DNA of 64,000 nt from Capra hircus (taxonomy: Eukaryota > Chordata > Mammalia > Artiodactyla > Bovidae): assembly GCF_001704415.2 (NCBI RefSeq), contig NC_030808.1, forward strand, positions 132,695,089 through 132,759,088, in the 5' to 3' direction. The translations under genes were made by a program, and so were the position numbers. Shown in pieces: positions 1 to 10,329 of the stretch (the stretch's first letter is position 1; every line of letters starts with the position of its first letter). A model generated the notes under the pieces. It saw only the letters and a program-made list of their open reading frames with translations, was not told the origin of the DNA and did not search any database.

Positions 1-90
1 AGAGACTCTGCGCTTCCACTGCAGGGGGCATGAGTTTGATCCCTGGTTGGGGAACTAAGATCCTGCATGCCACACAGTGGAGCCAAAAAA
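1..90 (+). mobile_element. CHR-type tRNA-derived SINE, 3' part
   Basis: The text CTTCCACTGCAGGGGGCATG, followed by GTTTGATCCCTGG and GGGGAACTAAGATCC, is the conserved CHR SINE body. It ends in an A-rich tail near 90. The 5' end is cut off by the window edge. Confidence 0.8.
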
Positions 91-297
91 AAACAAATGG
101 TAAATATACCCATCTTGATGTCTTATTCTGATTGCTGTAGTGAGTCCAGGGTTAAAGTTCTTCATTTGCTGAGTATTTTGTTGGTTGATATTTGTCTGCT
201 TTACCGTGTACTGTTGCCCCTGCATGGGTTGCTCAGGAGAGAGCAGTGTGGACCTGCTGGTACTTTAAATGAGAATAGGGGGAAGGGTGGGCCATGC

Positions 298-1246
298 ATG
301 TCTGAGGTTATTGATACTTCTCCTGGCAATCTTGATTCCAGCTTGTGCTTCATTCAGCCTGGGATTTTACATGATGTGCTCTGCATATAAGTTAAATAAA
401 CAGGGTGACTGTACAGCCTTGATGTACTTTTCAGATGTGTCCAGGAGAAATATCAATAACCTCAGATATGCAGATGACACCACCCTTATGGCAGAAAGCC
501 AAGAGGAACTAAAGAGTCTCTTGATGAAAGTGAAAGAGGAGAGTGAAAAAGTTGGCTTAAAACTCAACATTCAAAAAATGAAGATCATGGCATCTGGTCC
601 CATCACTTCATGGCAAATAGATGGGGAAACAGTGGAGACAGCGACAGACTTTTATTTTCTCGGGCTCCAAAATCTTTGCAGATGGTGACTGCAGCCATGA
701 AATTAAAAGACGCTTGCTTCTTGGAAGAAAAGCTATGACCAACCTAGACAGCATAGTAAAAAGCAGAGACATTACTTTGCCAACAAAGGTGTGTACAGTC
801 AAAGCTATGATTTTTCCAGTAGTCATGTATAGATGTGAGAGTTGGACCATAAAGAAAGCTGAGCACCAAAGAATTGATGCTTTTGAACTGTGGTGTTGGA
901 GAAGACTCTTGAGAGTCCCTTGGACTGCAAGGAGATCAAACCAGTCAATCCTAAAGGAAATCAGTTGTGAATATTCATTGGAAGGACTGATGCTGAAGCT
1001 GAAACCCCAATACTCTGGCCACCTGATGAGAAGAACTGACTAACTGGAAAAGACCCTGATGCTGGGAAAGATTGAAGGCAGGAAGAGAAGGGGACGATAG
1101 AGGATGAGATGGTTGGATGGCATCACCAACTCAATGGACATGAGTTTGAGCAAACTCCGGGAGTTGGTGATGGACAGGGAAGCCTTACGTGTTGCAGTCC
1201 ATGGGGTTGAAAAGAGTCAGACACGACTGAGTGGCTGAACTGAATG
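298..1246. mobile_element. BovB LINE, 5'-truncated with 5' inversion
   Basis: Positions about 439-1246 are BovB in the plus direction, from the RT palm (NLRYADDTTLMAES) to the 3' end. Positions 298 to about 428 are the immediately preceding BovB segment in the minus direction. The two parts overlap by about 26-30 nt, seen as an inverted repeat of 301-326 against 441-466 with one mismatch. The whole unit is flanked by the 9-bp duplication GGGCCATGC (289-297 and 1247-1255), so it entered as one insertion. The reading frame is broken by stops and shifts after about 660. Confidence 0.85.
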
Positions 1247-1854
1247 GGGCCATGCTGCTCCAAGATTCCCTTTTTACTGCTTTTGTCTTTCCCTTAAGAG
1301 TAGGATGGGATGTACAGGGTTCAACCTACCTGGATTGAACCTCCCTTTTGCTCTTGTTTTCAGTCATATTAAGGTATGGATCATCTTAAGTACTGCTCCC
1401 TTATCTGTGGCAATTTTCTTTCTCATTTTCTGGCAGAGAACCTAAGCTCTGGCTCCCTCTTCAATCTGATTCCATCTGCTGTCCTGTTAGTCCACTGAAA
1501 AGTTTCTCTTCTTACTTCAGATGATGCTCTGTATTTCTTGTTTTTATATGGCATGAGATACTGAAAACTACTGGATGCTTTGTTTACCAGCTTGAAATGA
1601 GAAGCTACTCTATATTATTGTAAGACTTTCAGGAAGTCTACTGAAGTTTTGTTTGTGGCCTAATATTTATTTTGTAAATAGTCTCTGGAGAATACACCAC
1701 AAAAATATTTTCAGGGAATAATTTCCTGTGGATGCAAATAACAGGTTTCAAGTTCTCCTTTTTTTTTTTCTCCTTTTGGAGTTTCTGCTTCAAAAATTTG
1801 ATGTTATCAGGACAGCTTTTTGGGGGTGGTTGGTTGTTTCTTTTGAAGCCTGTT
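1247..1854. other. Intronic or 3' flank sequence, nothing recognised
   Basis: This AT-rich sequence contains no exon-like block or repeat that I can name. It lies downstream of the last visible PPP2R3A exon, in the intron before the terminal exon. Confidence 0.5.
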
Positions 1855-2037
1855 TGGCTGCTATGGGCCTTAGCTGCGGCACGTGGGGTCTTCAGTTGCA
1901 AGATCGTTTCCATTTTCAGTTGTGGCACAGTGGTTCTTAGTTGCAGCATGCAGGATCTAGTTCCCAGACCAGGAATTGAACCCAGGCTGCTGGCACTGGG
2001 ATTGTGGAGTGTTAACCACTGGACCACCAGGGAGGTC
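1855..2037 (-). mobile_element. CHR-type SINE, antisense
   Basis: The antisense CHR body is present: GCTGCGGCACGTGGGGTCTT, GTTGCAGCATGCAGGATCTA, GTTCCCAGACCAGGAATTGA, ACCACTGGACCACCAGGGAG. Open frames on both strands across it are incidental. Confidence 0.8.
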
Positions 2038-3455
2038 ACTGTTTAGTCTTTTAAATTCAGCTTTTGTTACCATTCTATAATGGAATTGTTTTATTTTTAT
2101 AAGTGTTTGTTTCACTTACATTCACTGATCAAAAAGTATTTATTTTAGTTCTGTCATCTTTATGCTACATGGTGTGTGTTTTTCTTTTTTGTGCACACAT
2201 GTTTTCTGATTGAATTAAAATATTTAGAGTCTGGCTTTGGTTTTTCAAATGTTTACATTAATTAATAGTCTTAAACCTCAACTTGACTTACCCGCTTCAG
2301 AGGGGAGCCACTGAGGACCTGCTAATGAAACTTACACACGTTTCTTCCCCCTCTCTACATCCCACTTTGAGTTATATTATTCCCAGAATGCTATGTTCTG
2401 ACGCTATGCTTTATGTTTAAATGGGCTGAACACTCACTGTTATTTCTTTTCCACCATGGCTGCTCCATTTCTGGGCTCCTTATTTTGGCTCATCTCTGTT
2501 TTATGATTATGCCCTTTTTAAACAAGAGCTCATAGGTGCTTTATTCCTTTCAGTTTTTAGAAAATTCCCATTTGCGTTCTCATGCTTGAATGTCATCTTG
2601 GATTAGTATAAAACTTTAGGGTATAGAATTTCTTTCTCTGAGAGTTATAAATATTTCTTCATGATCTTTTCTGGTATTCATTTTTACTGTGGCAGTCTCT
2701 GAGGCAAGGTTGATATTTTTTCCCCTCTTACCTGGTGACTTACATTTTTAAAAAGCTGAAAAAGTCCCCCAAATAATCTTTGAATTCTGTTAACTTCACC
2801 ACACATTTGTGGGGCCAGTCATTATCATATGGTGTGACTTCTGGCCTTTCAGACTTCTTTTATTTCAAAAAAACTTTTTATTATCTTTGAATTTTTTTTC
2901 TACTTCATTTGTTCTATTGTCTAGTATGTATGTTAGATCCCTTTTGTTTTCCTTACATATACCTAATTTTCTTTGATACTTTTATTTTGTTCTTTTCTGT
3001 TTTACTAGATCTTTAAAGGCCTTTTTTCATATTCCTATTTCTTCCTTGATGGCCAATAATTATACACCCACAAAATGATTTTTTAATGGTTAAATGGGAT
3101 TGAACTATGTATATGTATGATAATTTTATTAATCTTATTATTTAGATTGTCTCTGGTTTTCACTATTATAAACATCTGCACATGTTCTTGATAGTAGTGA
3201 TATTGCTTCATAAGATCAGTAAACTTACCCCAGTTCCTAACTAATGAAGCTCACTGACAAAGAATTAAATCATGCCTGTGAATAGAGCTGCTCCTTTGGG
3301 TTTTGATGCTGTTGTCATCTCCTGGTCCTTTTAGGCTGAGGGATGATGCGGCTCCCCACCATTGCTAATCTGGATACCTGTGTCATTTCTTACTGGCTTC
3401 TCTAAAACCCTCCTATGTATTTGTAAGTTTGCTGTCTGTTCGCTGTGTGTGTGTG
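2038..3455. other. AT-rich non-coding sequence
   Basis: No gene is visible. T-rich text between about 2550 and 3250 resembles degraded antisense L1, but I cannot align it with confidence. A short GT-rich run (3443-3465) leads into the next SINE. Confidence 0.4.
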
Positions 3456-3462
3456 TTTGTGT

Positions 3463-3668
3463 GTGCTCAGTTGTGTCAGACTCTTTGCGATCCCATGGAT
3501 TGTAGCCTGCCAAACTCCTCTGTTCATAAATTTCCAGGCAAGAATACTGGGGCGGGTTGCCATTTCCTACTCCAGGAGATCTTCCCGACCCAGGAATCAA
3601 ACCCGCATCTCTTGTGTCTCCTGTACTGGCAGGCAGATTCTTCACCACTGTGCCACCTGGGAAGCCCT
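3463..3668 (-). mobile_element. Bov-tA SINE, antisense
   Basis: The full antisense Bov-tA order is visible: GCTCAGTTGTGTCAGACTCT, GATCCCATGGATTGTAGCCT, CCAGGCAAGAATACTGG, TCTTCCCGACCCAGGAATCA, and GCCACCTGGGAAGCCC, the start of its tRNA-related end. Confidence 0.85.
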
Positions 3669-3669
3669 A

Positions 3670-3880
3670 TCTGTTAGCTACACCCTAGAAATTTATCCCA
3701 CATATGTATAAAATGACATATATAAAAGATTATTCACTGCAACCTTATATCTCTTAATATTTCACTATTTTCACTATAATGTCTGTGAACAGAGGAATAT
3801 AAGATAATGGTGTAACTATACAGTGGAATATTATGCAGTTATAAAAAACTTAGCACATTCACTGAATATATTTATGGAAT
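3670..3880 (+). mobile_element. Old L1 fragment, ORF2 3' end (sense)
   Basis: Text such as AGAAATTTATCCCACATATG and CAGTGGAATATTATGCAGTT matches the degraded 3' end of L1 ORF2, including the usual tail encoding a T-M-E-Y-Y-like stretch. It is heavily decayed and has no usable frame. Confidence 0.6.
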
Positions 3881-4070
3881 AATCTCCAATTTATTGATTT
3901 GTTTTTCCTCCAATCTTCAGTTCTTCTTTTATTAATTTTTTCATACACTCAGGGATCCCCAGATATTTATGTTGCCTCATTTATACCTCAACGATCATAA
4001 AATGCAAGTATTTGGTTCACCATGCTGTTCTCCCAAGCTTTGTTGTTATTGTTTTAAGATTTATTGAAGT

Positions 4071-4282
4071 GAAGTGAAGTAGCTCAGTCATGTCCGACTC
4101 TTTGCCACCCCGTGGACTGCAGCCTACCAGGCTCTTCCCTCCATGGGATTCTCCAGGTAAGAGTACTGGAGGGGGTTGCCATTTCCTTCTCCAGGGGATC
4201 TTCCCAACCCAGGAATCGAACCCGGGTCTCCTGCATTGCAGGCAGACACTTTAACCTCTGAGCCACCAGGGAAACTCCAGCA
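4071..4282 (-). mobile_element. Bov-tA SINE, antisense, with 12-bp TSD
   Basis: This is a complete antisense Bov-tA, from GAAGTGAAGTAGCTCAGTCA to GAGCCACCAGGGAAACTCC. It is flanked by the duplication ATTTATTGAAGT (4059-4070 and 4283-4294). It is inserted in an old L1 3' UTR. Confidence 0.9.
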
Positions 4283-4294
4283 ATTTATTGAAGT

Positions 4295-4565
4295 TTGATA
4301 CAAAAAACTGGACACATTTAGTGAATATATCTTGATGATTTGGGAATATGCATGTATCTGTCATATCATCACTGCAGTCAAGGCACTAAATATATCCATT
4401 ACTTCCAGACATTTCCCAGTGTTCTTTTTTTATCTTTTGTAGGAACACTTAACATAAGATCTATCTTCTTAATATATTTTAAACTGCATAATACCATATT
4501 TTAACTATAGATACTATGTTGTACAGAAGGTCTCCAGAACTTATCTTATGTAACAGAAACTTTAT
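4295..4565 (-). mobile_element. Old L1 3' UTR fragment, antisense
   Basis: Text including TTGTACAGAAGGTCTCCAGA, ACTTATCTTATGTAACAGAA and ACTTTATAAAAAG is the familiar mammalian L1 3' UTR in antisense. It probably also includes the sequence just left of the Bov-tA at 4071. Confidence 0.6.
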
Positions 4566-5399
4566 AAAAAGTGTGGAAAAAGCTGAGAACCAAATAGTGA
4601 GTATGCTGCCATATGTGTAAGAGAAAAAAAGAAAAAAATATACGTGTATTTGCTTTTATACACATATACATATGTATAAAGAGAGAGTGTGTGAGAATGG
4701 GAGGGAACAAGATGGAGCATCCTTGGAAAGGCACATAAAGTAATAATAGTGGTTGCTTCTGGGGAGAACTGAGTAACAGGAATCTTACTATTCTTTAATT
4801 TTAATATTAAATGAATATACTGCCTATTCAAAAAAGTATTACATTAATAATAAGGATTGATTGAGAGCCTTACAGAAACAGTGACTATAAAGGAACTGCT
4901 AAATAAATCACTAGAAGATGAAAACAGCCAACAAAGTATAGTTACGGAAATGTTCTAAGTAGTAAAAGTCTTGGATAATTTCTTACCATGGTCCCTTTGT
5001 AGAAGTTAACTTCTTATTCAGAGTAGAACGCACAAAACCATGTCTGATAAAGGTTTGTTTTGATGATCATAATGGTCTTTATTATTTAAAAGAGCTTCAG
5101 TTCTCCTTTGTTTATAGGGTTTACTAACATCCCTAACAAAGCAGTATGATTGCACAGTGATCTCCGTTTTCAGTGGAAGGTACAACTTCATTAAAGGAAA
5201 TGGCACATGAGAAGACTTTTCATAAAATCAGTGAAGGGAAGAGAAGACTGCTGGGGGAATATTCACTCAATTAAAATTGGGTTAAAATCACTCATTTTTG
5301 TGATATGACAAAAATAGGAAAGGACTACTAGCTTGATTTTTTAAAGGTGATCCTAACGTGGTCACCCCTGTTAAAAAAGACACAGGGAAACTTACTCAC
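4566..5399. other. PPP2R3A intronic sequence
   Basis: This is AT-rich sequence with short A-runs and an AT/GT-rich patch (4625-4690). No terminal PPP2R3A exon and no nameable repeat is seen. Confidence 0.5.
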
Positions 5400-5506
5400 C
5401 CTTCCTGGAACTGTGCTTGGGCAGACTCTTCTGCTACAAGGGTCTCATACTCTTCAGCAGCAAACCTGTCCCAGTCGGAGGGCTCAGGACTGTCATTCTC
5501 AACATC
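5400..5506 (-). CDS. PPP2R3A: PPP2R3A internal coding exon (fifth in window)
   Basis: This 107-nt exon enters in phase 0 and leaves in phase 2. On the minus strand the acceptor is TCCCAATCAG/G and the donor GAAGG/GTGAGT. It encodes DVENDSPEPSDWDRFAAEEY and then ETLVAEESAQAQFQE, plus two bases of a Gly codon. The acidic, Trp-containing stretch is the C-terminal region of the PR72/PR130 core. The terminal coding exon, which should begin by completing Gly, was searched for at lower coordinates and not found, so it lies beyond position 1. A Bov-tA SINE dimer (5613-5893) sits about 107 bp upstream of this exon on the transcript. Confidence 0.95.
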
Positions 5507-5612
5507 CTGATTGGGAGGGGGGTGGCCACAGGAAACAGAATCAAAAACAAAAATTGGAGATAGGTCATCACAAATTTTTACATCCTGAAAAAACCTATGT
5601 GAAAAATGTTTT

Positions 5613-5893
5613 ATTTGACCCCATGGACTATACAGTTCATGGAATTCTCCAGGCAGGAATACTGGAATGGGTAGCCTTTCTCTTCTCCAGGGGATCTTCC
5701 CAACCCGGGGATTGAACCCAGGTCTCCCACATTGCAGGTGGATTCTTTACCAGCTGAGCCACCAGGGAAGTCCAAGAATACTGGAGTGGGTAGCCTATCT
5801 CTTCTCCAGTGGATCTTCCCAACCCAGGAACTGAACTGGGGTTTCCTGCATTACAGGCTGATTCTTTACCAACCGAGCTATCAGGGAAGCTCT
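5613..5893 (-). mobile_element. Bov-tA SINE dimer, antisense
   Basis: Two Bov-tA-type units lie head to tail. Each has GGATCTTCCCAACCC followed by the antisense tRNA-like end, with GAGCCACCAGGGAAGTCC near 5757 and GAGCTATCAGGGAAGCTC near 5875. The CCAGGAATACTGGAGTGGG-type motif also appears twice. The dimer lies about 107 bp from the exon at 5400-5506. Confidence 0.85.
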
Positions 5894-6102
5894 AAACATG
5901 TTAAAAGAAGTACTAAAGTTACACTTCTAAACTGATTTTCTACACCTTGAATCACAAAATTATTAAGTACTCTTCATTAGCTGGACTGTTTGGGTCTAGG
6001 TTCTTCAGCTTGTAATCAGAGACTTTTCTCTAGCCCCTTCTCCTCGCACTTGGCATAGCAGTGACCTGGACTGACCTGTGGTTTGCATATGCCCACCTGA
6101 AA

Positions 6103-6400
6103 TGTGGCTTCCCTGGGGGCTCACATGGTGATGAATCTGCCTGCAATGCAGGCAACCTGGGTTTGACCTCTGGGTTGGGAAAATCCTCTGGAGAAAGAAA
6201 TGGCAACCTACTCCAGTATTTTTTTTTTAATTTATTTTTTAATTGAAGGATAATTGCTTTACAGAATTTTGTTGTTTTCTGTCAAACCTCAACTTGAATC
6301 AGCCATATACCGCTCCACTAATCTTGCCCGGAGAATTCCATGGACAGAGGCTACAGTCCCCATGGGGTCACAAAGAGTCAGACACGACTGAGCAGCTTAA
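6103..6400 (+). mobile_element. Bov-tA SINE interrupted by an L1 tail
   Basis: The sense Bov-tA starts at GGCTTCCCTGGGGGCTCACA and runs to CAACCTACTCCAGTATT. It resumes at about 6328 with CTTGCCCGGAGAATTCCATG and ends near CAGACACGACTGAGCAGCTT. The inserted part is described separately. Confidence 0.85.
6220..6327 (-). mobile_element. Short L1 3'-end insertion (antisense) inside Bov-tA
   Basis: The poly-T start, then AATTGAAGGATAATTGCTTT and CTCAACTTGAATCAGCCATA, matches the ruminant L1 3' end in antisense. Only about 100 bp is present. Its edges are near CTCCAGTAT and CTCCACTAAT, an imperfect candidate target-site duplication. Confidence 0.7.
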
Positions 6401-7831
6401 ACTTAACCTGAAATATACCATCCCTTCCTCTAGTGAATTTTTATTGCTTCCTTCACAGCCAGCTTGGAGACCCTGCCATCTGAGTTACCTTCTTAGAAGC
6501 AGCCCTTCTCCCCCTAGTCATTTCCTTCTTTGTACTATGTGGGCTTGGCTGCCACCTTTTGTTCTCCTGTCTTCGTCATCTCTATACACCCGTTCTTATA
6601 TACTGAGTTATCTCTATATAACCCCCAGTGTCTCTTCAACGCAGTACCTGGAATTTACTGAGCACTTACTAATAGCATTCTTTGCAGATCAGAATGTTGA
6701 TAATTACTACCTCTCAGAAAAAAGGAAAATTTAACATTTGTAATACAAATAAAAAAATGAAGGGGGAAGAAAGTATATATTTTCTTTTCCTTCTACAATA
6801 CAGACTGCATCTTAGATTATATGTTCTAGGTAAAATGATGTTTTTCCATAATGAAATTGGGTTAACATTGCCCTAGGATGTAAGGTTAGTAATGCTAGAA
6901 GAATGTAAGTACCTTAATACTGACTACACAATGTGTTAATTACTGTAATCCATTTGAAGAACTTCACCCCATCTTTTAAATATGTCTGAAATTGCTATGC
7001 ATCTTAGATTTATAATTGCTTTTTCTTGCTTAAAGGTATATAAAATAATGGGACATTTTAATGTCAATGAAATAGTGACTTTAGGCTAGTGATAATGTAC
7101 CTTGATATGCTCCAAGTTCTGGTGCAGAGTATTTGTTTTTAGAAGCTGGTCCTTGTATTCTTAACTATTAATATTTAGGTCAAACAGTTATGCAACATAT
7201 GGAAGATAAAAGACTGAGGAAGTTTCCTGTAGTGTACTCAATCAGTTCTTTGCCATCAACATAGTTTTTACTCTTTAAACAGGGGAATAGAAGGAGAAGT
7301 GGTGATATTCTGCTTTTTGTTTGTTTTTTTTTCCTGAATGTGGGTTTTCTGAGAGTCCACAGGTTTTTGTGTGTGGGGAAGGCAGTTCGCTGTAGAATGA
7401 CTTCAAACTGATGTCATGTACAGTCATCATTACCGCTTGAAAAAGTGTTACATTTATCTGAAGGTTGTCTATCTTGGAGGGCATCTAGTTTTCATTACCA
7501 TGCCATCCCGAAATTGAATGGTACCGTTAAATCAAGCCCAGTATACTCTGTAACAGAGATGTATCTATTGATGTAGTTTTGAAAGTGAGAAAGACAATTA
7601 TTTCAAAATTTTCTGTAACCAGTTTCTATGTATATGGAAGTACACAAAACACAATTCATTCAATGAAAGGCAGATGCAGGTTGTTACCTACACTTGAAGA
7701 TTAGCTGTGGGAAGAGATGGGCTCTGAGTCCTTTATTCTTTCTTTTCAGTATGTTATGGAATGTTTTAAATCTGAAGCACAGAACCCCTGATACTGCATT
7801 CCTCAAACAGAAGTCAAAACTATATTGGTAC
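6401..7831. other. PPP2R3A intron, mostly unique
   Basis: This intronic stretch between the exons at 5400 and 7832 shows no further gene or recognisable mobile element. Open frames on either strand are short and lack splice or motif support. Confidence 0.55.
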
Positions 7832-7950
7832 CTTCTGGACCGCAAAGGGATCTCTCTGTTCATGGTCTAAGTATTTCTCCAGATTAAAGAAAGTGTCATA
7901 AAAGATGTGAGCCATTCTGCATCTCTTCAGGTCTCGGAGAGTTATTTTGC
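7832..7950 (-). CDS. PPP2R3A: PPP2R3A internal coding exon (fourth in window)
   Basis: This 119-nt exon enters in phase 1 and leaves in phase 0. On the minus strand the acceptor is TTCTTACACAG/GC and the donor CAGAAG/GTACCA. It encodes (G)KITLRDLKRCRMAHIFYD, then TFFNLEKYLDHEQRDPFAVQ and K. This is the conserved helical segment that follows the EF-hand in B'' subunits. It joins the exon at 8453 across a 502-nt intron that holds a poly-A/T-rich stretch and an old L1 3' fragment (8060-8300). The donor +4 position is not the commonest base, but the site is otherwise acceptable. The reading frame is intact. Confidence 0.95.
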
Positions 7951-8059
7951 CTGTGTAAGAACAAATCTGGTAAATTTCAAAGGCTTCTTTCGAAGTAAAA
8001 AAAAAAAAAAAACACTTTTACTGAAGTTTAAAAGGATATATGCATATGCTTATTTGATT

Positions 8060-8300
8060 ATAAAAATTTGATTTTTTTGAGGTAAAGTTCACATAAAATT
8101 CACCATTTTAACCATTCTAATGGTTTTTCATACATTCACAATGTTGCACAAGCATCACCACTATCACATTCCGTAGCATTTTCTTCACCTCCAAAGGAAA
8201 CTGTACCTGTCAAACAGTCTCACTCCCCTCCCCTCTGCAATCCTCCCCAACTGGCTACCACTAATCTGCTTTCTGAATTTGCCATTAATTGTTAGTTCTA
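8060..8300 (-). mobile_element. Old L1 3'-end fragment, antisense
   Basis: The order GAGGTAAAGTTCACATAAAA, TTCACCATTTTAACCATTCT, ACATTCACAATGTTGCACAA and CTGGCTACCACTAATCTGCT is the widely dispersed old mammalian L1 (L1M-type) 3' end in antisense. Confidence 0.7.
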
Positions 8301-8452
8301 TGCCAACAATAAAGGAGAAACTTAAATATTTCTGTATTTGGAAAGCATGGATGGAAGACTGGGAAGTTCAGTAATTTAGAACCATCCAGGATTACAACCC
8401 CCACTCTGTTATGTAGATGGACAATGCAACTTGGCTCTTTATTCAATCTTAC

Positions 8453-8628
8453 CATCACTGGCTGGCTTTACCAGGTCAAGCATCTGGCACAACAAATCAT
8501 GGAATGGCAAGGGCTCAATGCCCATGGCTTCCATCCGTTCACACTGCTCCTCGTAGAAGTATTCCAGCTCGTACATGGAGAGCACTCCATCCCCATCCAC
8601 ATCCATACAGCGGAACCAGTACTCAATG
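8453..8628 (-). CDS. PPP2R3A: PPP2R3A internal coding exon with EF-hand loop (third in window)
   Basis: This 176-nt exon enters in phase 2, completing the Ser codon left open by the exon 54 kb away, and leaves in phase 1. On the minus strand the acceptor is CCTCCTAG/C and the donor ATG/GTAAGAT. It encodes (S)IEYWFRCM followed by DVDGDGVLSMYE, a canonical 12-residue EF-hand calcium loop with Asp at 1, 3 and 5, Gly at 6, Ser at 9 and Glu at 12. It continues through LEYFYEEQCERM and the PLPFHDLLCQMLDLVKP stretch. The EF-hands of B'' subunits are known to bind calcium and to influence assembly with PP2A. The wording fits PPP2R3A better than my memory of PPP2R3B, which differs in the loop flanks. 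No disabling change is seen. Confidence 0.96.
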
Positions 8629-8639
8629 CTAGGAGGTAA

Positions 8640-9339
8640 GGAAACTCATTAGCAATGGCCTGTTAAAGCTCTTTTATTCATTCAGATTTATTACTGCTTG
8701 TTTCTTTTAAAAGTTATATATGGGTATACTTTAGACTTAGACATAGTTTTACAAAATTTATTAGAAAAAATGGCGGTCATCTTTTTAAATTTTCTCTTCC
8801 CCAGATCCAAGCATTTTCAACACTTGCTTATTTTGGGTTTTATCTTTACATTTCAGTTAAGATGTCTACATTGTTCCTTTCTTGTATTTCTGATTTAAGG
8901 ACTGTGGTTTAATTTTGCACTATGAAAGATGAGGTTTCAGCTCTTTTGCTACTCATTCCACCTTACCCACATGCTCTTTCTAACCTCAGCATAGATAAAT
9001 AACTCAGCATTCAGAGTTTATAACTTTACATTTTCCTTTTATCTCTTTTATTTGTTTAGTTTTGGGATATAGTACATGTTACTAATTCAACTAATTCAAA
9101 GGCTTCTGCCAGTTTCCATAATCAGCCCCATTGGGTATTCTAGCAATTGCATTTCCTTTAAATCATTTTCAGTTCCCTCTGACCTACTCCAGTCTGGGCT
9201 GGTTGATCTCTAGGCCTGATTTACAGTTTCACCCTAGGGATTCCCTTCACCTTTCTCCTGTTTCTTATATCTCACATTTTCCTCATTCTTGGTTTGCTTC
9301 CTTGTTTGGTATAACACATTCCTCAGTATCTTCCTAAGC
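8640..9339. other. Intronic sequence after the acceptor, unassigned
   Basis: This is the start of the giant intron seen from the 3' side. It holds AT-rich, pyrimidine-rich text with no exon and no repeat I can name. Confidence 0.45.
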
Positions 9340-9810
9340 AAGGGAGCATAGCAGGTACATTTTTTAGATGTTAGATCATTGAAAATACCCTTTATCTACC
9401 CCCTAATGTGGTTGGTATTTATAGAATTATGGCTTGATGGTTCTTTGCTTCAGAATTTTAAAGGCACTGACTCATTGTCCTCCATTTATCCACTGTTGTT
9501 GAGAAGTCTAAAGTCACTGATCCTTTGACTGCAACCTGTTTTGGATTTTTTTTCCCCTTTGAAGCCTACGGAGGTTTCTGAGTTCCTGGTGTTTTAAAAT
9601 AAAACGGATGAAGTGCCTTGGTGTGGATCTAATTCACTTTTGCTGGGCTCAGAGCCTCCTCAGTTTGGAAACTAGTATTCTTAAGTTCTTGGATATTTTC
9701 TTAAAATTGTTTTGTTTCTTCTCTGCTTCTCTTTCCCCTTATCCACTCTCTTTCTGGAACTCTTGTTATTCAAGTCAGCATGGTCCAATATGGTGATCAC
9801 TAGCCATATG
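9340..9810. repeat. Old interspersed repeat, class not assigned
   Basis: Text around GTGCCTTGGTGTGGATCTAA and TCTTTCTGGAACTCTTGTTA has the flavour of an ancient dispersed mammalian repeat. Its natural continuation appears to be the separate sequence at 42850-43330. I cannot name the family with confidence. Confidence 0.3.
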
Positions 9811-9867
9811 TAGATAACCCAATTTGAGATGTCTTTTTTAAAATAAATTTGTTTTCTGTTAATTTTT

Positions 9868-9998
9868 ATTTATTTATTTGGTTGTGCCAGATATTAGTTG
9901 CAGCATGTGGGATCTAGTTCCCTGGCCAGGAACTGAACCCAGTCCCCCTGCATTGGGAATGCAGAATTTTAGCCACTGGACCACCAGGAAAATCCCTG
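9868..9998 (-). mobile_element. CHR-type SINE, antisense
   Basis: The antisense body GTTGCAGCATGTGGGATCTA, GTTCCCTGGCCAGGAACTGA and CCACTGGACCACCAGGAAAA is present, preceded by a T-rich tail complement (TTTATTTATTTATTTGG). Confidence 0.8.
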
Positions 9999-10175
9999 GG
10001 ATGTTTTTAAGTGCAAATACAGATTTTGAAGACTTTGTAAGAAAAAAACAGTAGAACATCTTATCAATACTTTTATACTGATTACATGTTGGAAAAATAT
10101 TTTAGATATATGGTATTAAATAAGAGATGTAAGTAAAGTTAATCCTGTGTTTAGTTTTACTTTCTTACTGTGGTT

Positions 10176-10309
10176 GCTACTGCTGCTGCTAAGTCGCTTC
10201 AGTCGTGTCCAACTCTGTGCGACCCCATAGACGGCAGCCCACCAGGCTCCCCTGTACCAGGGATTCTCCAGGCAAGAATACTAGAGTGGGTTGCCATTTC
10301 CTTCTCCAT
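10176..10309 (-). mobile_element. Bov-A2 type SINE, antisense, with 12-bp TSD
   Basis: TGCTGCTGCTAAGTCGCTTC is followed by GACCCCATAGACGGCAGCCC and GGGTTGCCATTTCCTTCTCC. The insertion is flanked by CTTACTGTGGTT at 10164-10175 and 10310-10321. Confidence 0.9.
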
Positions 10310-10329
10310 CTTACTGTGGTTAATTTTAC

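Noticed and set aside
1..5399. Terminal PPP2R3A exon and 3' UTR within the window
   Set aside because: No minus-strand acceptor followed by a frame completing the split Gly codon and a matching C-terminus was found, so it is taken to lie below position 1.
8417..8639. Plus-strand open frames of about 70 codons
   Set aside because: They are shadows of the minus-strand PPP2R3A exon at 8453-8628.
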